Part shown: positions 22,116 to 31,754 of the stretch, piece after piece
Layout of the letters: each line of letters opens with the position of its first letter
Position numbering within the stretch: position 1 is the first letter of the stretch
From: COE1 sp949066965
Lineage (GTDB): Bacteria > Bacillota > Clostridia > Lachnospirales > Lachnospiraceae
Length of the DNA stretch: 64,000 bases
Assembly (NCBI GenBank): GCA_949066965.1
Contig: CARTDA010000003.1
Coordinates: 1-64,000, forward strand
Direction of reading: 5' to 3'
Notes under the pieces: model-generated
Told to the model about the DNA's origin: nothing
Database searches by the model: none
Seen by the model: the letters and a program-made list of their open reading frames with translations, nothing else
Program-made: the position numbers and the translations under genes

Positions 22116-22706
22116 TTATAGACTTCCTTTGGTAGACAGCACATCTTTGATGCGTTCATCTTTGGACACCGCCATATCAAGCGCTTTTGCAAATGCCTTG
22201 AACATTGCCTCAATCATGTGATGGCTGTTCTCGCCGCTAAGCATTTTTATATGAATATTCATTGCCGCACTGTAAGATACTGCATAAAAAAATTCTTTCA
22301 CCAGTGATGTATCAAAGCTGCCAGTCATATCATTTGGAAAGTCACAGTCAAACTGCAGATAAGGACGACCGCACAAGTCAACCGCACACAGCGCCAGGGC
22401 ATCATCCATAGGCAGGATAAAATAGCCATATCGCTTGATTCCCTTTTTGTCTCCCACAGCTTCCTTTATGGCACCGCCAAGTACAATACCGGCATCCTCC
22501 ACCGTATGATGACCGTCGACATCCAAATCGCCTTTTATTGTAACTTCCAGATCAAAAAAGCCATGTTTGGAAAAACCTTCGAGCATGTGGTTAAAAAAAC
22601 CAATTCCTGTATCCACACAGGACTTTCCTTCGCCATCCAGGTTCAGGTTCATGTAGATATCTGTTTCCTTTGTCATTCTCTTTACTTCCGCCGTTCTGCC
22701 CATCAT
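22116..22706 (-). CDS. hisB: Imidazoleglycerol-phosphate dehydratase
   Basis: 196 aa, the monofunctional length. Manganese-binding His motifs are visible: GIGFFNHMLEGFSKHG, DGHHTVED and SHHMIEAMFKAFA. It removes water from imidazole glycerol phosphate in histidine synthesis. Last gene of the hisZ-hisG-hisD-hisB run; AAAGGA precedes the ATG. The remaining his genes are not in the window. Confidence 0.97.
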   Translation of the reverse strand: MMGRTAEVKRMTKETDIYMNLNLDGEGKSCVDTGIGFFNHMLEGFSKHGFFDLEVTIKGDLDVDGHHTVEDAGIVLGGAIKEAVGDKKGIKRYGYFILPMDDALALCAVDLCGRPYLQFDCDFPNDMTGSFDTSLVKEFFYAVSYSAAMNIHIKMLSGENSHHMIEAMFKAFAKALDMAVSKDERIKDVLSTKGSL

Positions 22707-22728
22707 GATATCCTTTCTATTTAGCTAT

Positions 22729-24027
22729 TTATGCCTGCTTTTCAAACCGCACATGAATGGAATTTGCGTGTGCGGTGAGTCCCTCTTTCTTTGCAAAAAG
22801 TTCAATGTCCTCATGAACCTTTTCCAGTGCTTCCCGCGAATAGGAGATAATGCTTGATTTTTTTACATAGTCGTCCACATTCAGCGGAGAGAAAAATTTC
22901 GCGGTTCCATTTGTCGGAAGAACGTGGTTGGGACCGGCATAATAGTCGCCAAGCGGTTCAGACGAATATTCCCCAAGGAAGATTGCGCCTGCATTTTTGA
23001 TTTTAGTCATGGTATCAAACGGATTTTTTGTCAGTATCTCAAGATGCTCCGAGGCAATCTCGTTTGCGGCCTCGACAGCCGTTTCCATATCCGGCGCTAC
23101 AAGAATATAACCGTAGTTGTCCAGTGACTTTTGTATGATTTCCCTGCGCTCCAATACCTTGACAAATGCGTCCACTTCAGCCGATACTTTTTCAGCAAGC
23201 GCCTCACTTGTCGTAATCAGAATTGCGGATGCAAGTTCGTCATGTTCTGCCTGTGACAGCAGGTCTGCCGCTACGTATCGTGGTGTCGCGCTCTCGTCGG
23301 CAAGTACAAGGATTTCAGAGGGACCTGCGATAGAGTCGATACTCACATGACCGTATACAGCACGTTTGGCAAGCGCGACAAAAATATTTCCAGGCCCGAC
23401 AATCTTGTCAACCTTGGGAACCATATCTGTCCCATATGCAAGCGCTGCGATTGCCTGTGCGCCGCCAACCTTATATATGGTGTCCACGCCTGCGATATCT
23501 GCGGCGGCAAGCGTTGCGGGGTTCACCTTTCCGTCTGCCCCCGCCGGAGTGGTCATAATAATATTGGGAACTCCCGCTACTTTAGCAGGAATAACGTTCA
23601 TCAGCGTCGTCGACGGATAAGCCGCTTTTCCTCCCGGAACGTAGACACCAACATTCTGCATGGGGGTAATCTTCTGGCCAAGGATTGTTCCGTCTTCTTT
23701 GGCATCAAACCAACTGTTTCGCTTCTGTTTCTCATGATAACTGCGGATATTTGCAGCAGAGTCCTTCATCACCTGTATAAAATGTTCGTCCAATTCCTTG
23801 TATGCTGCATCAATTTCTGCCCTGGTAACCTGAAAGGTTTCTTTTGTCATCACACATTTGTCAAATTTCAGGGAATATTCAAAGATGGCATCCTCCTTAC
23901 GGTTCTTCACATTTTCAATGATATCCGCAACGACTTTCTCATAATCACCATAATCATTCGTACTACGTTTTAATAAACTTTCAAGCAGATTCTGCCTGGT
24001 GTCATCTGTTAATTTTACAATTCTCAT
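22729..24027 (-). CDS. hisD: Histidinol dehydrogenase
   Basis: 432 aa, full length. Conserved blocks PGGKAAYPSTTLMN, GPGNIFVALAKR, SIAGPSEILVLAD, QAEHDE (zinc and catalytic residues) and GPNHVLPTNGTAKF are present. It oxidises histidinol to histidine in two NAD-dependent steps. The ATG overlaps the hisG stop (ATGA), so the genes are coupled. Confidence 0.98.
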   Translation of the reverse strand: MRIVKLTDDTRQNLLESLLKRSTNDYGDYEKVVADIIENVKNRKEDAIFEYSLKFDKCVMTKETFQVTRAEIDAAYKELDEHFIQVMKDSAANIRSYHEKQKRNSWFDAKEDGTILGQKITPMQNVGVYVPGGKAAYPSTTLMNVIPAKVAGVPNIIMTTPAGADGKVNPATLAAADIAGVDTIYKVGGAQAIAALAYGTDMVPKVDKIVGPGNIFVALAKRAVYGHVSIDSIAGPSEILVLADESATPRYVAADLLSQAEHDELASAILITTSEALAEKVSAEVDAFVKVLERREIIQKSLDNYGYILVAPDMETAVEAANEIASEHLEILTKNPFDTMTKIKNAGAIFLGEYSSEPLGDYYAGPNHVLPTNGTAKFFSPLNVDDYVKKSSIISYSREALEKVHEDIELFAKKEGLTAHANSIHVRFEKQA

Positions 24028-24680
24028 AGCTCCTCCTTCAGTACCTGCAATAACTCTTTGATTCTCTCAGCTTCCATTTTCATGCTGACCTGATTGACAA
24101 TCATCCGCGCGGAAAGCGGACATATTTCCTCCAGAACTTCCAGTCCGTTTTCCTTTAAGGTAGACCCTGTCTCGACAATATCGACAATCACATCGCTAAG
24201 CCCGACAATCGGTCCTAATTCAACCGAACCGTTGAGCTTAATGATATCAACCGTCTGATGCTTCTGGTTATAAAAATAATCCTTGGCAATCTTTGGGTAT
24301 TTGCTTGCCACACGTATCATCTCATGATGCTGTAAAAGCTCTTTGGCGGAGGATGGGCCACAGACACACATGCGGCATTTCCCAAACCCAAGGTCAAGCA
24401 CTTCATACACCCTTCTGTTTTCCTCCAGAATCGTGTCGCTTCCAACGACACCGATATCGGCAGCTCCATATTCTACATAAGTAGGCACATCCGGACCCTT
24501 TGCAAGAAAAAATTTCAGCTTTAAGTCTTCATTTACAAAAATCAGTTTTCTGGAGTCTGTATCTTTCATTTCTTCACATGTGATACCCACTTTCTCAAGC
24601 AGTTCCAGCGTTTTGTTTGCCAGCCTTCCCTTGCCGAGCGCGAAGGTGAGGTATCTCATATCCTGCGTTACTTTATTCAT
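24024..24680 (-). CDS. hisG: ATP phosphoribosyltransferase, short form
   Basis: 218 aa, the short form that lacks the regulatory domain and needs HisZ, which is encoded directly upstream. FALGKGRLANKTLELL, YGAADIGVVGSD and the PRPP-binding IVDIVETGSTLKENGL are conserved. It catalyses the first, feedback-regulated step of histidine synthesis. Start at 24680 because GGGGG lies 6 nt upstream; MRYLTFALG at 24659 is an alternative. Confidence 0.96.
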   Translation of the reverse strand: MNKVTQDMRYLTFALGKGRLANKTLELLEKVGITCEEMKDTDSRKLIFVNEDLKLKFFLAKGPDVPTYVEYGAADIGVVGSDTILEENRRVYEVLDLGFGKCRMCVCGPSSAKELLQHHEMIRVASKYPKIAKDYFYNQKHQTVDIIKLNGSVELGPIVGLSDVIVDIVETGSTLKENGLEVLEEICPLSARMIVNQVSMKMEAERIKELLQVLKEEL

Positions 24681-24695
24681 CGTCATCCCCCATTT

Positions 24696-25877
24696 TTATA
24701 GAAATATTATCTCGGAAAAATAGTTCTCCTCAGCAAATTTCGTATAATGTTCCTTGGCTTTCTCACATTTCATCAGCACCGCATGGTACCCCTGTTCCCT
24801 GTATTTGCGCGCCTTTGCAACAGCTTCCCCAAAATCGGCCGAGTACACAAGCAATAGATTTTTATTCTCAAGTTCCGGACAAAGCTTCTGTCTCGTGAGC
24901 GCTGATACAAGGTCGTCAATGATAACGACAAAACCGGTTGCCGGTGCAGACTTTCCGAATTGTTTCAACAGGCTGTCATAGCGTCCGCCCTTTGCGATGG
25001 CACTTCCTGCCTGATAGGTATATGCACTGAAAATTACTCCTGTGTAATAATTATATTTGCTAACCATTGCAAGGTCAAAGGAAATGTATTTCTCTACGCC
25101 GTATACTTTTAGCAGCTCATAAACCTGCTTCAAGCGTTCAATTGCCTTTTGGGAGCGGGGATTGTCAGCATATTCCAACGCCTTGTCCAATATGTCATAG
25201 GAACCAAACAGACTGTTTACGCCCAAAAGCGCTTTAATGGATTTTTCCGGTATATTCTTACCAGCCAGAAGCTCATGCGCGCCAAATTCATTCCTGTTTG
25301 ATATAAATTCACGCAGTGCCAGCTCCGTTTCCTCGTCAAGCGACGCGTTTGCACATAATCCTTTGAAATAATCAATCTGTCCTACGGAAACCTGAAAATC
25401 CTGTAGTCCGGAATTCAGGAGCGCTTCCACAAGCATTGCTATCATCTCAGCATCCGCCTCGGGTGAACCGTCCCCGATTAGCTCTGCACCCATCTGGGTT
25501 GTCTCTTTCAGCTTCCCCTGCAAATTGTTTGTGTTGATAAAATTGTTGCCGGAATAACAAAACCGAAGCGGAATCGCCTCGTCCATAAAGTACTTGGCAG
25601 CACATCTTGCAATGGATGGTGTAAAATCAGGTCTTAGTACAAGCGTATTCCCTTCTTTGTCAAAGAACTTATACAGCTCCTTGGAGGGCGTTGTTCCTAT
25701 TTCACGGCTGAAAACATCGAAAAATTCAAATGTAGGCGTCTGGATATCCTGATATCCGTAACTGTGCAGCTTATCGCCAAACAGTCTCTGGATATTTTGT
25801 TTGACTGCATATTCCTTTCCATAGATATCACGCACTCCTTCCGGCGTATGTACAAGTCTTTTTCCCATAAAATCCAT
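24696..25877 (-). CDS. hisZ: ATP phosphoribosyltransferase regulatory subunit HisZ
   Basis: 393 aa. A histidyl-tRNA synthetase-like core (HTPEGVRDIYGKEY, TPTFEFFDVFS, LRPDFTPSIARCAAKY, GGRYDSLLKQFG) without the anticodon-binding domain. The fusion of length and synteny with short hisG identifies HisZ rather than HisS. It forms a hetero-octamer with HisG and gives histidine feedback control. ATG 25877 has GGAGG 8 nt upstream. First gene of the operon. Confidence 0.93.
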   Translation of the reverse strand: MDFMGKRLVHTPEGVRDIYGKEYAVKQNIQRLFGDKLHSYGYQDIQTPTFEFFDVFSREIGTTPSKELYKFFDKEGNTLVLRPDFTPSIARCAAKYFMDEAIPLRFCYSGNNFINTNNLQGKLKETTQMGAELIGDGSPEADAEMIAMLVEALLNSGLQDFQVSVGQIDYFKGLCANASLDEETELALREFISNRNEFGAHELLAGKNIPEKSIKALLGVNSLFGSYDILDKALEYADNPRSQKAIERLKQVYELLKVYGVEKYISFDLAMVSKYNYYTGVIFSAYTYQAGSAIAKGGRYDSLLKQFGKSAPATGFVVIIDDLVSALTRQKLCPELENKNLLLVYSADFGEAVAKARKYREQGYHAVLMKCEKAKEHYTKFAEENYFSEIIFL

Positions 25878-25953
25878 GATTGTCCTCCAATGCATTTACT
25901 TTAGTGCGTTAACGTGTTAATTCGTTATCAGATTAGCACGACGCATTAATCGA

Positions 25954-25982
25954 AGTATACACTTTTTTATCTGATGTGTCAA
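25954..25982 (-). promoter_or_regulatory. his operon promoter
   Basis: On the minus strand TTGACA (complement of 25977-25982), a 17-bp spacer and TATACT (complement of 25954-25959) make a near-consensus sigma-A promoter about 80 bp before hisZ. The leader is short and contains GTTAACGC-type small repeats (25905-25935). It has no T-box or attenuator that I can see. Confidence 0.8.
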
Positions 25983-25986
25983 CTAT

Positions 25987-26520
25987 TCAATTTCTTTCAT
26001 TCAAATCAAGCTGTATCATGTCCAAGTATGGTACCATTTGTCCGCTTTTGTGTTTCATAAAATAATTATCTTTCAATTCTTCTATCCGAAAGCTTTTTCT
26101 CCCGCCGTTTTCCATCCGTTCCCAAAAAATGTTCAGTTCCCGGATACTCATATAGTACATAATATCGCGCGCCGTAAAATAAATCAGAAAAAAAGCGATG
26201 CCGTCCTGCTTGTCAAAGTCCCTCATAAACTGTACCTGATGGGGATGTATCTTTTGCAGTGCAAATAAATCAACCGCACATTCTTTTGCATCAAAACAGA
26301 CCGGAACTCCCTGAACGACGCCGATATAGTCAACCGTACTTTTCTGGTCAAAGTAGGCAAGTGTAATATGTCTTGTCTCCTTGTCAATCGTGATTGGTGT
26401 AATCGGCGTTGGAACCTTCTGGATAAGGGCAAGCCCGCCGTCCCGGTACTTTTCGTTTGTCATATTGACCATTTCTTCCAAAAGCGAACCGCGCAGCCCG
26501 CGCGAATTCCATGTCGGCAT
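25987..26520 (-). CDS. recU: Holliday junction resolvase RecU
   Basis: 177 aa. The RecU fold is recognisable from WNSRGLRGSLLEEMVNMTN, the catalytic STVDYIGVVQGVPVCFDAKE (acidic metal ligands and Lys) and HPHQVQFMRDF. It cuts four-way junctions in Firmicutes in place of RuvC and works with RuvAB, encoded at 58.6-60.2 kb. It is usually beside a PBP1 gene; here it is downstream of a pseudouridine synthase gene with a 4-nt gap. Confidence 0.92.
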   Translation of the reverse strand: MPTWNSRGLRGSLLEEMVNMTNEKYRDGGLALIQKVPTPITPITIDKETRHITLAYFDQKSTVDYIGVVQGVPVCFDAKECAVDLFALQKIHPHQVQFMRDFDKQDGIAFFLIYFTARDIMYYMSIRELNIFWERMENGGRKSFRIEELKDNYFMKHKSGQMVPYLDMIQLDLNERN

Positions 26521-26524
26521 GTCT

Positions 26525-27538
26525 TTACCCCTCCCTCATCAGTCTGTTAAAAATATCAGGTACCGGACATTCCACCACCATACCGGATGTCTGTTCAAAT
26601 ACCTGGTTCTGCGTGGAGGGAAACACAAGTTTATGTGCGTGCAGCATCTGGCCGTGCACTCCTTTTTTGGCATACTCTTGATTGACGGCTGCACTGCCAT
26701 ACTTGCCATCCCCTATGATGGGGTGGCCAAGCGAAGCCAGGTGGGCACGTATCTGATGTGTTTTCCCCGTAAAAAGCTGTACCTCCATAAATGTCATTTC
26801 AGGGAATGTATGTATGGCATGAAATACAGTGTCAATATACTCCGCCTTATGTTTCAAGGACGCTGGTACATCCCTTTCCCTGGAGAAAACAGTCACTTTA
26901 TTTTGTGCAGTGTCTTTATATAAATAACCTGTAATATGCCCATTGATATTGGCGGATCCGGAAACGATGCAGTAATAATATTTTTCCAGCGATTTATCCT
27001 TGATAATGCTGCTTAAGTACTGGCTTCCGGCAAGTGTTTTTCCGCATATGACCATTCCGGATGTGTTCCGGTCAAGCCGATTGCAGACAGATGGCTTAAA
27101 CGTTGAGAGCATTTCTGCCGTGATACACTTCCTAAAAAGCAGATATCCTGTCAGCCACTCATTGACGCTGATGTCCTCCTGCTTTGATTTCTGTGAAAGA
27201 ATCCCGGCAGGCTTATCAACAATCAGGATGTTGTCATCCTCATATAGTATCCGCAAACCATTCATTTTTTGGTAAGCACGTTCATAGGGCGCAATGTCTG
27301 AATGATAATCCATGGACTTGCCACCAAATTTTTCAAACGTCTCATCTGCCAGGAAAAGCTTCACTTCATCATTCAGATAAAGTATTTCCTTTCCATCCGC
27401 TTTCTTTCCATTTAACGTAATATTCTTTTTGCGAAGCATTTTATAGATAAAGCTATCTGGTGCATCCTTTAACAGCTTTTTCAGATATTTGTCAAAACGC
27501 TGTCCTTCTTCGTTTGTAGCAATCTTGGTTAAAATCAT
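26525..27538 (-). CDS. RluA-family pseudouridine synthase
   Basis: 337 aa. An N-terminal S4 RNA-binding domain (RFDKYLKKLLKDAPDSFIYK, KKNITLNGKKADG) is followed by the catalytic domain with motif NRLDRNTSGMVICGK (catalytic Asp) and TGKTHQIRAHLASLGHPIIGD. It converts specific uridines in 23S rRNA (RluC/RluD type) to pseudouridine. ATG 27538 is used because GGAGAG precedes it and the S4 domain starts there. Confidence 0.92.
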   Translation of the reverse strand: MILTKIATNEEGQRFDKYLKKLLKDAPDSFIYKMLRKKNITLNGKKADGKEILYLNDEVKLFLADETFEKFGGKSMDYHSDIAPYERAYQKMNGLRILYEDDNILIVDKPAGILSQKSKQEDISVNEWLTGYLLFRKCITAEMLSTFKPSVCNRLDRNTSGMVICGKTLAGSQYLSSIIKDKSLEKYYYCIVSGSANINGHITGYLYKDTAQNKVTVFSRERDVPASLKHKAEYIDTVFHAIHTFPEMTFMEVQLFTGKTHQIRAHLASLGHPIIGDGKYGSAAVNQEYAKKGVHGQMLHAHKLVFPSTQNQVFEQTSGMVVECPVPDIFNRLMREG

Positions 27539-27580
27539 AATACGAACTCTCCATTTTGCGAACTTTTTAAGAAACAATTC

Positions 27581-28147
27581 CTAAAGAGAAATATCACACA
27601 ACAGCGTTAAAATTTCTGTCTCTTTTTTGCCGGATTCCAACTCCTGAAGCTGTCCCAGACGTTCCATGAAACGTGACTGTTCGTGGAATACCTTGACAGT
27701 TATATTCTTAATGCTGTTCTGTTTCAAAATGCCCTTAATGTGTTCCTCGCAGGCTGCCGCGTCACAGTCCTGAAACTCCGTATAGCCAATCAGGCTGCCT
27801 CCGCGCACGGCAAAGCAATTTACAGCAAAATTTTTTTTGTACGAAGTCAGATACAAGCTGTAGATAATCGGGACTTTTCCTGCTCTTTTGGAGATTTCCT
27901 GATAGGCATCCTGGCTGAACTTTGGTATTTTAAGATACATCACAACAGCCACAAGGCTCTTGCTTGATGGAAGCATGCCAAGGACAGCAACAATTGTCAG
28001 CAGATTTTCCTTTTGACCGGTAGAAAAATAGCCTAGCAAAAACACTGCAATTGAAATCAGAAAATATGCCGCTGTGCGGATAATCACCCGCCTGGTTTCA
28101 TAGGGCGGATATTCATAGTCCCCCTTCTTTTTCCTTTGTATCTTCAT
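27581..28147 (-). CDS. Membrane protein of unknown function (188 aa)
   Basis: A basic N-terminus (MKIQRKKKGDYEYPPYETRR), two hydrophobic segments (about residues 27-43 and 51-70) and a roughly 110-residue cytoplasmic domain with GYTEFQDCDAAACEEHIKGI. I recognise no named family, though its clean coding character and position in a tight run of genes indicate a real gene. It may share a transcript with the pseudouridine synthase and recU downstream. Confidence 0.7.
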   Translation of the reverse strand: MKIQRKKKGDYEYPPYETRRVIIRTAAYFLISIAVFLLGYFSTGQKENLLTIVAVLGMLPSSKSLVAVVMYLKIPKFSQDAYQEISKRAGKVPIIYSLYLTSYKKNFAVNCFAVRGGSLIGYTEFQDCDAAACEEHIKGILKQNSIKNITVKVFHEQSRFMERLGQLQELESGKKETEILTLLCDISL

Positions 28148-28183
28148 ACGAATCCCCCGTTCCTGCCAGAATGCATAAAACTT

Positions 28184-28945
28184 TTACTTTAAAAACCGCA
28201 TCAGTTCCAAAATAGCGCTGTGTGGAAGTATCTTTGCTGCGGCTTCAAAACTCTTAATCCATGTGCCATACACGGATTTTTCACGTCTGTGGTAGGAATC
28301 TTCGATTGCTTTTTCAACTACCTGGTCTGCACGGACGAGTGTGAGCTTTTTGACGGCAAGCGTACTGCCGGTCTTTTCTGCAATTTCAAAAAACGGCGTG
28401 TCGACAGGACCTGGGCATACGGCAGTCACATAGATTTCCTTTGTCCGCAATTCCTGATTCAATGCCCTGGAAAAACTGTATACATAGGATTTGGTTGCCG
28501 CGTATACTGCAAAATTAGGTTGTGGCAGGAATGCGGCACTTGAAGCAAGCTGTATGATTCTGCTGTTTTTCTTCATATAAGGAAGACACAGATATGTCAT
28601 CTGCGTCAATGCCCTGCAGTTGACATCTATCATGCCAAGCTCGTCGCCAATATCGGATTTTGAAAAATCCCCCATAATGCCATATCCCGCGCTGTTGACA
28701 AGAATACGAATTACTGGCTTTTCATCTGAAAGCAGTCTTTTCAGCCGCTCTACATCATTGTCATTTGTCACATCCATGTCAAGAACCCTCGTGGGATGCT
28801 CGAGATACTGTGCCACTTCCAACATTTCTTTTTTTCTGCGTGCAATCAGCCATATCTCATCAATATTGTGAAAAACATTGTCCAGCTGCAAAGCAAATTC
28901 TACGCCCATACCAGAGGACGCCCCTGTTATTAAAATGATGTTCAT
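28184..28945 (-). CDS. Short-chain dehydrogenase/reductase
   Basis: 253 aa classical SDR. The nucleotide-binding TGASSGMGVEFALQL, the NSAGYG motif, the catalytic Ser in LASSAAF and YAATK (YxxxK) are all present, followed by CPGPVDTPFF. The substrate is unknown; the sequence is closest in feel to the DltE/YqjQ-like group. The last segment (AAKILPHSAILELMRFLK) is typical of that group. Not obviously part of a pathway with its neighbours. Confidence 0.88.
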   Translation of the reverse strand: MNIILITGASSGMGVEFALQLDNVFHNIDEIWLIARRKKEMLEVAQYLEHPTRVLDMDVTNDNDVERLKRLLSDEKPVIRILVNSAGYGIMGDFSKSDIGDELGMIDVNCRALTQMTYLCLPYMKKNSRIIQLASSAAFLPQPNFAVYAATKSYVYSFSRALNQELRTKEIYVTAVCPGPVDTPFFEIAEKTGSTLAVKKLTLVRADQVVEKAIEDSYHRREKSVYGTWIKSFEAAAKILPHSAILELMRFLK

Positions 28946-28969
28946 GTGATAGTCCTTTCAGCTTTATTT

Positions 28970-30943
28970 TTATGTTTTCTTTTTGTGCGTGTTTCGGATC
29001 GTTTTTTTCTTTGTGTGCTTTTCGGTTTCTTTGCGGTTATTCCTATTATTACATTTTTTGGAAAATTTATCAGTTCCCTTTGGCTTTTGTGATTTTGACA
29101 TCTGTTGAAACGCCTCACCCGCCAGCTTTCTGGGCTTAATCAGGCACTTTTTGTCAAAGCCGATTAAATCGTCCCTTCCTGCAAGCTTTAACGCTTCCCG
29201 CACAAGCTCATAATTTTTTGGATTGCGGTACTGAATCAGTGCACGCTGCATTGCCTTTTCATGCGGATTTTTGCATACATACACGCGCTTTGTCGTCACA
29301 GGGTCAATTCCGGTATAATACATGACCGTTGACATCGTTGAGGGTGTCGGATAAAAGTCCTGTACCTGCTCCGGCATATATCCGATATCCCGCAAGTATT
29401 CCGCCAGCGCTACGGCTTCCTTGATGGTTGAGCCCGGATGTGACGACATCAGATAAGGCACCAGAAACTGGTTTTTACCGATTTTTTGATTCAGTCTATG
29501 GTATTTTTCCGTAAAAGCTTCATAAACTGAATTTTCCGGCTTTCCCATCCTGGACAGAACGGCATCACTAATATGCTCCGGTGCAACCTTAAGCTGTCCG
29601 CTGATATGATGTTCGACAAGCTCCCTGAAAAAAGTATCATCCTTATCCAGCATAAGGTAATCAAAACGGATTCCGGAACGCACAAATACCTTTTTTACAT
29701 TTGGAAGGCTGCGGAGCTTTCGCAAAAGCGACAAATAATCCGAATGCGTCACTTCGAGATTGGGACATGGCTCTGGGCACAGGCATTGCCGGTGCTTGCA
29801 GACTCCGGCGCGAAGCTGCTTCTGGCACGAGGGCTGCCGGAAATTGGCTGTCGGCCCGCCCACATCATGAATGTATCCTTTGAAATCCTTATCCTGTGTG
29901 ATAAGCTTTGCTTCCTCAATAATGGACTCATGGCTCCGCACCTGTACTGTGCGTCCCTGATGGAACGTAAGGGCACAAAAATTACATCCGCCAAAGCATC
30001 CACGGTTGCTTATCAGGGAAAACTTTATCTCCGAAATAGCCGGAACACCTCCGAACGGCTCATAAGACGGATGATAGGTACGCTGGTACGGCAGTGCATA
30101 CACATCATCCATTTCCTGCATGGTAAGCGGTGCCTGCGGAATATTTTGCACGACATAAACACCATTTGGGTATGGCTCTATCAATGTCCTGCCATTGAAT
30201 GCATCCGTATTGTCATATTGTATCTTAAAACTTTTCGCATATAATGTTTTGTCGGAAACCATGTCATCGTAAGATGGCAGAAGCTCATAGTCGTAAAGAC
30301 CTGAAATATCCTTGGTTTTATGTACAGTACCAGCAATAAAGGATATGTCCTTTACTGCGATTCCGCTGTTTAGCGCATCCGCTATCTCAACAATGGACTT
30401 TTCCCCCATTCCATAGGAGATTAAATCTGCCTGGCTGTCGAGCAGTATCGAGCGCTTAAAGGAATCAGACCAGTAATCATAGTGCGCCATGCGCCGGAGA
30501 CTCGCTTCAATTCCCCCAATAATAATCGGGGTATGCTTGTACTTTTTGCGGATAAGATTGCTGTATACGACGGTGGCATGATCGGGTCTCATATAAGGTT
30601 TTCCGCCGGGTGTATAGGCATCCGTCTCGCGATGCTTTTTGGATACATAATAATGATTCACCATAGAGTCCATATTTCCGGAGGATACCAGAAACCCAAG
30701 GCGCGGCGCACCAAAAACTGCAATACTGTCATCATTTTTCCAGTCCGGCTGTGATATGATTCCGACGGTATAACCATGGGATTGAAGCAGGCGCGTGATA
30801 ATAGCATGCCCGAAGGAAGGATGGTCGACATAGGCGTCCCCTGTGACATAAATAAAATCCAGCTGGCTTACGCCAAGTTCCCTTACTTCTTCCGCCGTTA
30901 TTGGAAGAAAACCATTCGCAAGTGACAATGCATTGTCCTCCAT
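28970..30943 (-). CDS. YgiQ family radical SAM protein
   Basis: 657 aa. An N-terminal B12-binding-like region (DAYVDHPSFGHAIITRLLQS) and radical SAM core with FSLISNRGCFGGCNFCALTFHQ (CxxxCxxC cluster site) followed by HDVGGPTANFRQPSC identify the YgiQ family, whose substrate is unknown. A further Cys-rich segment (CKHRQCLCPEPC) fits an extra metal site. The last 40 residues are a Lys/Arg/Asn/Thr-rich tail, as in many Firmicutes copies. Full length. Confidence 0.93.
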   Translation of the reverse strand: MEDNALSLANGFLPITAEEVRELGVSQLDFIYVTGDAYVDHPSFGHAIITRLLQSHGYTVGIISQPDWKNDDSIAVFGAPRLGFLVSSGNMDSMVNHYYVSKKHRETDAYTPGGKPYMRPDHATVVYSNLIRKKYKHTPIIIGGIEASLRRMAHYDYWSDSFKRSILLDSQADLISYGMGEKSIVEIADALNSGIAVKDISFIAGTVHKTKDISGLYDYELLPSYDDMVSDKTLYAKSFKIQYDNTDAFNGRTLIEPYPNGVYVVQNIPQAPLTMQEMDDVYALPYQRTYHPSYEPFGGVPAISEIKFSLISNRGCFGGCNFCALTFHQGRTVQVRSHESIIEEAKLITQDKDFKGYIHDVGGPTANFRQPSCQKQLRAGVCKHRQCLCPEPCPNLEVTHSDYLSLLRKLRSLPNVKKVFVRSGIRFDYLMLDKDDTFFRELVEHHISGQLKVAPEHISDAVLSRMGKPENSVYEAFTEKYHRLNQKIGKNQFLVPYLMSSHPGSTIKEAVALAEYLRDIGYMPEQVQDFYPTPSTMSTVMYYTGIDPVTTKRVYVCKNPHEKAMQRALIQYRNPKNYELVREALKLAGRDDLIGFDKKCLIKPRKLAGEAFQQMSKSQKPKGTDKFSKKCNNRNNRKETEKHTKKKTIRNTHKKKT

Positions 30944-30961
30944 TCTCGTATTAGAAAATAA

Positions 30962-31675
30962 TTATATGTTGCTTTTTAACTGCGTAATTTCGCTCTCCGT
31001 CAGGGGTCTGTAAGCGCCTTTGGACAGGTCAGAATCCAGGGACAGGCCTCCCATGGAAAGCCTTTTCAAATAGGTAACAGAACCACCGGCTGCCTGAATC
31101 ATCCGTTTTACCTGATGAAACCGTCCTTCCGTAATCGTAAGTTCTATGGTATAGGTACAATCTGACTGTGATATGAGCCGGACCTTTGCCGGGCTGGTAG
31201 ATTCTTCATCACCGATATCCACTCCTGTTTCAAGCATATGAATCCTGGCAGCATCTATCGTTCCGGAGCACTCTGCATAATACGTTTTTTCCACATGCTT
31301 TTTGGGGGAAAGCAGATTGTGTGCAAGCTCGCCGTCATTTGTTATCAGTAAAAGTCCCTCCGTATCCTTGTCAAGCCGCCCGACCGGAAACAGATTTTTC
31401 CCACGAGCATCAGGAAGCAAATCCATCACTGTCCTGTCATGGGAATCTTTTGTTGCCGTAACCACATTCATCGGCTTATGAAGCATATAATAATAAAGGC
31501 TTTGATAGGTAACACTTTTTCCCATATAGGAAACGCTGTCTGCATTTTCATCCAGTTTATAATCTGGATTTTTAATGATGCATCCGTTGACAGAAACATT
31601 GCCTTTCCTGATGCAGTCCTTCACCTGACTCCGTGTCCCAAGCTGCACATCGCATAAAAATTTATCCAGTCTCAT
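30962..31675 (-). CDS. RsuA/RluB-family pseudouridine synthase
   Basis: 237 aa. S4 domain (MRLDKFLCDVQLGTRSQVKD, GNVSVNG) then catalytic domain with PVGRLDKDTEGLLLITND (catalytic Asp) and EGRFHQVKRMIQAAG. Length and LHKPMNVVTATKD favour the 16S rRNA U516 enzyme RsuA over the 23S enzyme RluB, but I cannot separate them with certainty. It ends 19 nt before the ygiQ-like gene starts. Confidence 0.92.
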   Translation of the reverse strand: MRLDKFLCDVQLGTRSQVKDCIRKGNVSVNGCIIKNPDYKLDENADSVSYMGKSVTYQSLYYYMLHKPMNVVTATKDSHDRTVMDLLPDARGKNLFPVGRLDKDTEGLLLITNDGELAHNLLSPKKHVEKTYYAECSGTIDAARIHMLETGVDIGDEESTSPAKVRLISQSDCTYTIELTITEGRFHQVKRMIQAAGGSVTYLKRLSMGGLSLDSDLSKGAYRPLTESEITQLKSNI

Positions 31676-31754
31676 CTTCTGCCTCCAAGCATAAGGTATT
31701 GTCAGATATACATAATTTTACCGGCCTATCTATAAAATATAATAAATACAATCC

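Noticed and set aside
25896..25986. T-box or histidine attenuator before hisZ
   Set aside because: The transcript leader is only about 70 nt, and no T-box sequence, terminator or His-codon run is visible.
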